A stretch of 10,421 bases of DNA from an uncultured Alphaproteobacteria bacterium. GTDB lineage: Bacteria > Pseudomonadota > Alphaproteobacteria > Puniceispirillales > UBA1172. The position numbers and the translations under genes are program-made. How positions within the stretch are numbered: the stretch's first letter is position 1; every line of letters begins with the position of its first letter. Positions 6,914 through 10,421 of the stretch are shown here, one piece after another. The DNA lies in NCBI GenBank assembly GCA_937952245.1, contig CALFYS010000039.1:1-10421 (forward strand), read 5' to 3'. The notes under the pieces are model-generated. The model did not search any database. It was not told the origin of the DNA and worked only from the letters and a program-made list of their open reading frames with translations.

Positions 6914-8436
6914 TGACAATGGGTGATCAGCCGAATATTCTTTTTGTTCAGACTGATCAGCTTACCATTGATGTGCTGGCCAGTTACGGCAATCCGATTG
7001 CGAAAACCCCGCATATTGATGCGCTGGCCGCTAAAGGCACAGTGTTTGAAACCGCTTATTGCAATTTTCCTTTATGCGCGCCGTCGCGGATGTCCATGGC
7101 GACAGGTTTGCTGGCGTCTAAAGTTGGGGCTTTTGACAACGCCAGTGAATTTCCAGCCACCATCCCCAGCTATGCTCATTATATGCGGAAATTAGGGTAT
7201 CGCACCTGCCTTTCAGGCAAGATGCATTTTGTTGGGCCTGACCAATTGCATGGATTTGAACGCCGCACCACCACTGATATTTACCCCGGCGATTTTGCGT
7301 GGACACCGGATTGGTCCACCACCGGATTCCACGGCGCGACCGATACGCGCGTGTTGACGGATTCAGGGGTATGCCGCCGCAATGTCCAGATTGATTATGA
7401 TGAAGACGTGACCCATAAAGCGGTGCAAGAGATTTATGACGCGGCACGCGCCCCTGATGGCCGGCCGTTTTTCTTGCAAGTGTCCTATACCCATCCCCAT
7501 GACCCTTATCTTTGCTTGCAACAGCATTGGGATCTTTATGATGATGTTGAAATTCCCCTGCCCAGAACAGGGATGTTGCCGCATAATGAAAATGACCCCC
7601 ATAGCATTCGGGTGTTGAACCAGCATGGTTTTGCCGATGCCAATGTGCCGGATCATGTGGTGGCGCAAGCGCGGCGGGCGTATTGCGGTTCGGTCAGTTA
7701 TATTGATGATAATCTTGGGCGGCTGATGGCGGCCTTGGATGAAAGCGGGCAGGCCGACAACACGATTGTGATCTTCACCTCCGACCATGGCGAAATGCTG
7801 GGGGAACGCGGCTTGTGGTTAAAGAAAACATTCTTTGAAGCCGCCATGCGAGTGCCGCTGATCATCATGTCGCCAAAGGGCCAGTTCAAAGGCGGGCGAT
7901 GCAAAACCCCGGTTTCATTGCTGGATTTATTGCCAACATTTGGGGCGATGGCGACGGGCAATGATTGGCAAGACGCGGTTGAAGATTTGGATGGCGAAAG
8001 CCTGATCACCATCGCGGGCAAAGCCGATTATGATCGCCCTGTTTATGCTGAACTTTTAAGCGAAGGCATCTTGGCGCCGATCTTTATGATCCGCCGTGAT
8101 GGGTTTAAATTAATCACCAGCAAAGGTGATCCTGATTTGCTTTATGACTTGATCAATGACCCTGATGAACGGGTCAATCTTGCCGATGATCCTAAAGAGG
8201 CTGAACGATTGGCCGCGATGCGCGAAGAAGCCTATAGCAAATGGGATTCCGATGATTTGGTTGAAAAAATATTGCTCAGCCAACGCCGTCGCCGTTTGGT
8301 GCTTGATGCCCATGCCATTGGCCAGCCGCCGCATTGGGATTACGACACTGGCGCGGAAGATGACACCCGCTATTATCGCGGTGATGGCAATTATAATGAT
8401 TGGGCGATGGATTATCTGCCGAAAGATAAATCCTGA
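6913..8436 (+). CDS. betC: Choline-sulfatase-like type I sulfatase (BetC family)
   Basis: This 507-residue alkaline-phosphatase-superfamily enzyme hydrolyses a sulfate ester to alcohol plus sulfate. Landmarks are the metal-site Asp in VQTDQL (Asp15), the formylglycine motif CAPSR (Cys55-Arg59), the second sulfatase signature GYRTCLSGK (95-103), THPHDPY (193-199), and SDHGEMLGERGLW (290-302) with metal ligands Asp291 and His292. The run SGKMHFVGPDQLHGFE, then TTTDIYP (119-125), and the C-terminal QRRRR...PPHWDY segment match the choline-sulfatase subgroup as I remember S. meliloti BetC. There is no signal peptide, so it is cytoplasmic; Cys55 must be oxidised by a formylglycine-generating enzyme encoded elsewhere. 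The segment after DIYP (about 130-160) differs from classical BetC, so another sulfate ester is possible. ATG 6913 overlaps the ATPase stop (TGATG). ATG 6919 has better spacing from GGCGG (6905-6909, 9 nt), and a TTG at 6910 is also in frame. The gene symbol denotes family resemblance only. Confidence 0.88.
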   Translation: MTMGDQPNILFVQTDQLTIDVLASYGNPIAKTPHIDALAAKGTVFETAYCNFPLCAPSRMSMATGLLASKVGAFDNASEFPATIPSYAHYMRKLGYRTCLSGKMHFVGPDQLHGFERRTTTDIYPGDFAWTPDWSTTGFHGATDTRVLTDSGVCRRNVQIDYDEDVTHKAVQEIYDAARAPDGRPFFLQVSYTHPHDPYLCLQQHWDLYDDVEIPLPRTGMLPHNENDPHSIRVLNQHGFADANVPDHVVAQARRAYCGSVSYIDDNLGRLMAALDESGQADNTIVIFTSDHGEMLGERGLWLKKTFFEAAMRVPLIIMSPKGQFKGGRCKTPVSLLDLLPTFGAMATGNDWQDAVEDLDGESLITIAGKADYDRPVYAELLSEGILAPIFMIRRDGFKLITSKGDPDLLYDLINDPDERVNLADDPKEAERLAAMREEAYSKWDSDDLVEKILLSQRRRRLVLDAHAIGQPPHWDYDTGAEDDTRYYRGDGNYNDWAMDYLPKDKS

Positions 8437-8871
8437 TTATTCACTGTCTTTTTCCAGCGGCGATGATGGATCGCATGGCCATGTTTTGGGCAGATATTCA
8501 TTCATGAAAATGGATGGGTTCTTTTTATCAAACTGCTCTTTGCCCTCCGCCCAAGTGACGAATTGCGAAATCACCTCACGATAATCGGCGGCAGTTGCGG
8601 ATGTCGCAAAGAGGGTGGATGTTCCCATGATCATATCGCGATGCTGGGGTTTGTTCTGGTAAAGAATTTTCAATGTTTTGCATAAGGCTTCGGCGGTTTG
8701 GATTTGCGCCTGGAAATACCCCGCGCAATAGGCATGAGGTTTGGTCACAACATTGTAGTTGTTTTTCTGATAATCGGCGCACATCAGGCGCATTTCCTTG
8801 ACGGTCGTGGCCTCCGCCGAAGCGGTGAGGCCTAAGGTGATCATGATCATCATGTAAAGAAAACGCATCAT
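8437..8871 (-). CDS. Small exported four-cysteine protein, Rap1a/Tai-like
   Basis: This 144-residue protein begins with a Met-rich hydrophobic signal peptide, with likely cleavage after AEA (19-21). The mature part has four cysteines (31, 49, 64, 133) that could form two disulfides in the periplasm. The spacing C-x2-Y near Cys31, CAGYFQAQ at 49, Cys64, then a helix-rich stretch ending in a long helix and WPC (131-133) resembles the Rap1a/Tai domain. That domain is named from type VI secretion immunity proteins but is common in small secreted proteins with no such role. I recall no specific match, and no toxin gene is adjacent. It lies 5 bp after the barrel-protein gene, so the two are probably co-transcribed. 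AGAGGG (8873-8878) lies 1 nt from the first ATG and 4 nt from the second (8866-8868), so the true start may be the second Met. Its stop abuts the sulfatase stop. Confidence 0.8.
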   Translation of the reverse strand: MMRFLYMMIMITLGLTASAEATTVKEMRLMCADYQKNNYNVVTKPHAYCAGYFQAQIQTAEALCKTLKILYQNKPQHRDMIMGTSTLFATSATAADYREVISQFVTWAEGKEQFDKKNPSIFMNEYLPKTWPCDPSSPLEKDSE

Positions 8872-8872
8872 G

Positions 8873-8878
8873 CCCTCT
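8873..8878 (-). promoter_or_regulatory. Ribosome-binding site of the small four-cysteine protein gene, overlapping the upstream stop codon
   Basis: On the - strand, AGAGGG overlaps the TAG stop of the barrel-protein gene and precedes two adjacent ATG codons. Spacing is 1 nt to the first and 4 nt to the second, so the second ATG (8866-8868) is slightly favoured. The overlap with the stop codon supports translational coupling of the two genes. Confidence 0.55.
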
Positions 8879-10421
8879 AATATAGCATTTCGATGAAGAC
8901 TTTATAGGAGACATCAACATCACCGCTGGTGGATGCTGAAGAACTGGTGCTGGTATCCGCCTGTTTCGCCGTGACTTTATTGCTCATTTTAATGAACTTA
9001 TTGCCAAAGAGATGGGTGGTGGCGTTCAGGCTTAACGCGGTTGTTGATGTATCGCCAATGCTTTCATAACTCAATTTTGTGGTCAGGTCAGACCCTAAGA
9101 TATTGCGCGAGATATTCTCCACCATCAGGCTGAAACCGCAATCGGTTTCAAAAGACCCGTTGGTGCAGAAAATAGATGGCGCCACGGTGGTGACCGAATT
9201 GGCCTCAGCAAAATTGGATGATGAATAGAAATTCATCACCGGTGAGATGCTCAAGGTGGCTTTATGCAGGATGCTTTGGTCAATCTGGCGCTTATAGGTT
9301 GTGCCGTTTAATTTGAAATCACCGTCAAAACTCTGATAGCCCGTGGCGAATAAATCGAGGTTAAAGCTGGGCTGGAATTTGACATAGCGGCTGCGGGCTT
9401 CGCCGGTAAAGCCAAGCCCTGTTCCCATGTTATACGCCATGAAATTGCCGCTGGCCTGAACATTATTATGGGTCAATTCATAATCTGAACTGGACGCCCC
9501 AAAGGTGATGTAACTGCTGAGATAGGTTTGCGCCGCGCTGCGGTAGATTAAATAGCTGCCAATATTGACGCGGATGGTATCCATCTCGCCTTTATCTTTG
9601 GTTTGTTCCCGGTTGCGAACGCTCAATTCAAAGTAATAGCCATATTTGCTGTAGAGGTCATCGCTGGTGGTTTCGCTGGCATAAACCGTGTTCATATTTA
9701 AGGTTTCAGCGCCATCGCCATCATCGGTGATGGCGACATCGACGCTGGCAATGCTGACATCATTGGTGAAACATTTGCGATCAGTTTTATTGTATTTGCC
9801 GTAGCCTTCAATGGCTTGGTCACTGCCTTCGACTTTTATATCGCCATTTGGTTTGCCATCATCTTCACAATGTTCGGTATAATCATGGCTGTTTTCATCA
9901 CTCAAGCGGTTGACAGCCCCGCGGATTAAATTGGTGGCCGTGCGGCGGGTATCATCAAGACTGGTGGCTAAATCTTCGCGGATCATCTTGCGGGTGGCGA
10001 TCACCGCTTCTCTTAATTCTTTTTCAACATCGGTGACATCATTAATCGTGGTTGATGCCGTTGGGGTTGAGGCAAGACTGCCCATGCCGCTGACAGCGGT
10101 AAGGGTGATGGAAAGCGTTTCCCCATCATCGGTCACGTCATCGGTTAAGACAGCAATATCAATCGTGCCGCTGGTCTCGCCTGCTTCGATCACCAAACTG
10201 CCGGTGGGGGCGGTGTAATCCGTTCCGCTGGTGGCCGTGCCATTATCGGTATAGGTGATGGTGGTGTCAGTGCTGGAAGCGGCGGTCAAGGTGACGGTGA
10301 AACTGGCGGTCTGGCCTTCGTTGACTGAACTTGGCGCGCTGACATTGATGGAAGAATTGTCATTATCTTCAATAACAATGCTGGCGGTATTATTGAGGCT
10401 GGAGATTTGCCCCGTGCCAGA
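8877..10421 (-). CDS. C-terminal part of a large Calx-beta-repeat surface protein with an outer-membrane barrel-like end
   Basis: The frame is open to the right edge, so these 514 residues are the C-terminal part of a longer protein; the TTG at 10289 lies inside a repeat and is not a credible start. Residues 1-21 end one Calx-beta-like repeat (ASIVIEDND). A complete second repeat follows at about 24-129, with NEGQTASFTVTL, SGTDYTAPTGSLVIEAGE and a DDGETLSITL block. Next come a charged helical stretch (about 133-173: EKELREAVIATRKMIRED and onward) and a Cys pair (185, 217). The final 250 residues are rich in alternating aromatic/polar strands. A second Cys pair sits in IFCTNGSFETDCGFS. The last residues, VSYKVFIEMLY, place hydrophobics at alternate positions and a terminal Tyr, like the C-terminal outer-membrane-protein signature read by the BAM complex. 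The whole suggests an autotransporter-like adhesin: exposed repeats, helix, then barrel. The barrel call is inference from pattern. Confidence 0.75.
   Translation of the reverse strand, partial: SGTGQISSLNNTASIVIEDNDNSSINVSAPSSVNEGQTASFTVTLTAASSTDTTITYTDNGTATSGTDYTAPTGSLVIEAGETSGTIDIAVLTDDVTDDGETLSITLTAVSGMGSLASTPTASTTINDVTDVEKELREAVIATRKMIREDLATSLDDTRRTATNLIRGAVNRLSDENSHDYTEHCEDDGKPNGDIKVEGSDQAIEGYGKYNKTDRKCFTNDVSIASVDVAITDDGDGAETLNMNTVYASETTSDDLYSKYGYYFELSVRNREQTKDKGEMDTIRVNIGSYLIYRSAAQTYLSSYITFGASSSDYELTHNNVQASGNFMAYNMGTGLGFTGEARSRYVKFQPSFNLDLFATGYQSFDGDFKLNGTTYKRQIDQSILHKATLSISPVMNFYSSSNFAEANSVTTVAPSIFCTNGSFETDCGFSLMVENISRNILGSDLTTKLSYESIGDTSTTALSLNATTHLFGNKFIKMSNKVTAKQADTSTSSSASTSGDVDVSYKVFIEMLY

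Noticed and set aside
8437..8871. Toxin-immunity pair with the neighbouring surface protein
   Set aside because: The resemblance to Rap1a/Tai is weak and the visible end of the neighbour is barrel-like, not a toxin domain, so an immunity role is not supported.
10287..10289. TTG as the start of the Calx-beta protein
   Set aside because: The same frame continues upstream to the window edge with a clear repeat sequence (NEGQTASFTVTL), so the start lies outside the window.
8877..10421. RTX-type calcium-binding nonapeptides and type I secretion
   Set aside because: No GGxGxDxxx repeats are present; the protein ends in strand-rich sequence with an aromatic last residue.
1..10421. CRISPR array, tRNA, rRNA or insertion sequence
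   Set aside because: No evenly spaced repeats, cloverleaf-like sequence, transposase or terminal inverted repeats were seen; nearly all of the window is accounted for by coding genes.

Overview
The window looks like a chromosomal piece of an alphaproteobacterium, possibly a marine heterotroph. It has moderate G+C, TTG as well as ATG starts, a Tat-exported binding protein, and an osmolyte/sulfate-ester cassette of the kind common in marine Alphaproteobacteria. The taxonomic reading is inference: there is no rRNA or other marker gene. I saw no tRNA, rRNA, CRISPR array, insertion sequence or phage gene.

Left edge (1-1210): the 3' end of a small or truncated membrane-protein gene on the + strand meets, 17 bp apart, a complete DMT-superfamily (EamA) exporter/permease gene on the - strand. 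An AT-rich divergent intergenic region (1211-1389) then separates this permease from the main operon.

Centre (1390-8436, all +): a compact five-gene operon. It encodes a Tat-secreted family-5 (Dpp/Opp-type) periplasmic binding protein, two DppB/DppC-type permeases, one polypeptide carrying both ATPase domains, and a cytoplasmic sulfatase that closely resembles choline-sulfatase (BetC). Genes 2 to 5 overlap or lie within a few bases of each other. Only the binding-protein gene is set apart, by a perfect 12-bp inverted repeat (3028-3055) suited to reducing downstream expression or protecting the 3' end of the binding-protein message. The simplest reading is a catabolic or osmoprotectant unit: the ABC importer brings in an organic sulfate ester, perhaps choline-O-sulfate, and the sulfatase, which has no signal peptide, cleaves it in the cytoplasm. 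The ATPase carries an unusual 49-residue Lys/Ala-rich N-terminal tail, and the sulfatase differs from classical BetC in the region after its conserved DIYP block.

Right edge (8437-10421, all -): two genes transcribed towards the operon, ending with no spacer against the sulfatase gene. The first in transcription order is the 3' part of a large surface-protein gene, with Calx-beta repeats, a helical linker and a C-terminal outer-membrane-barrel-like domain. It is followed 5 bp later by a small exported four-cysteine protein resembling the Rap1a/Tai type. Together they look like a surface adhesin or autotransporter-like protein with a small periplasmic companion.
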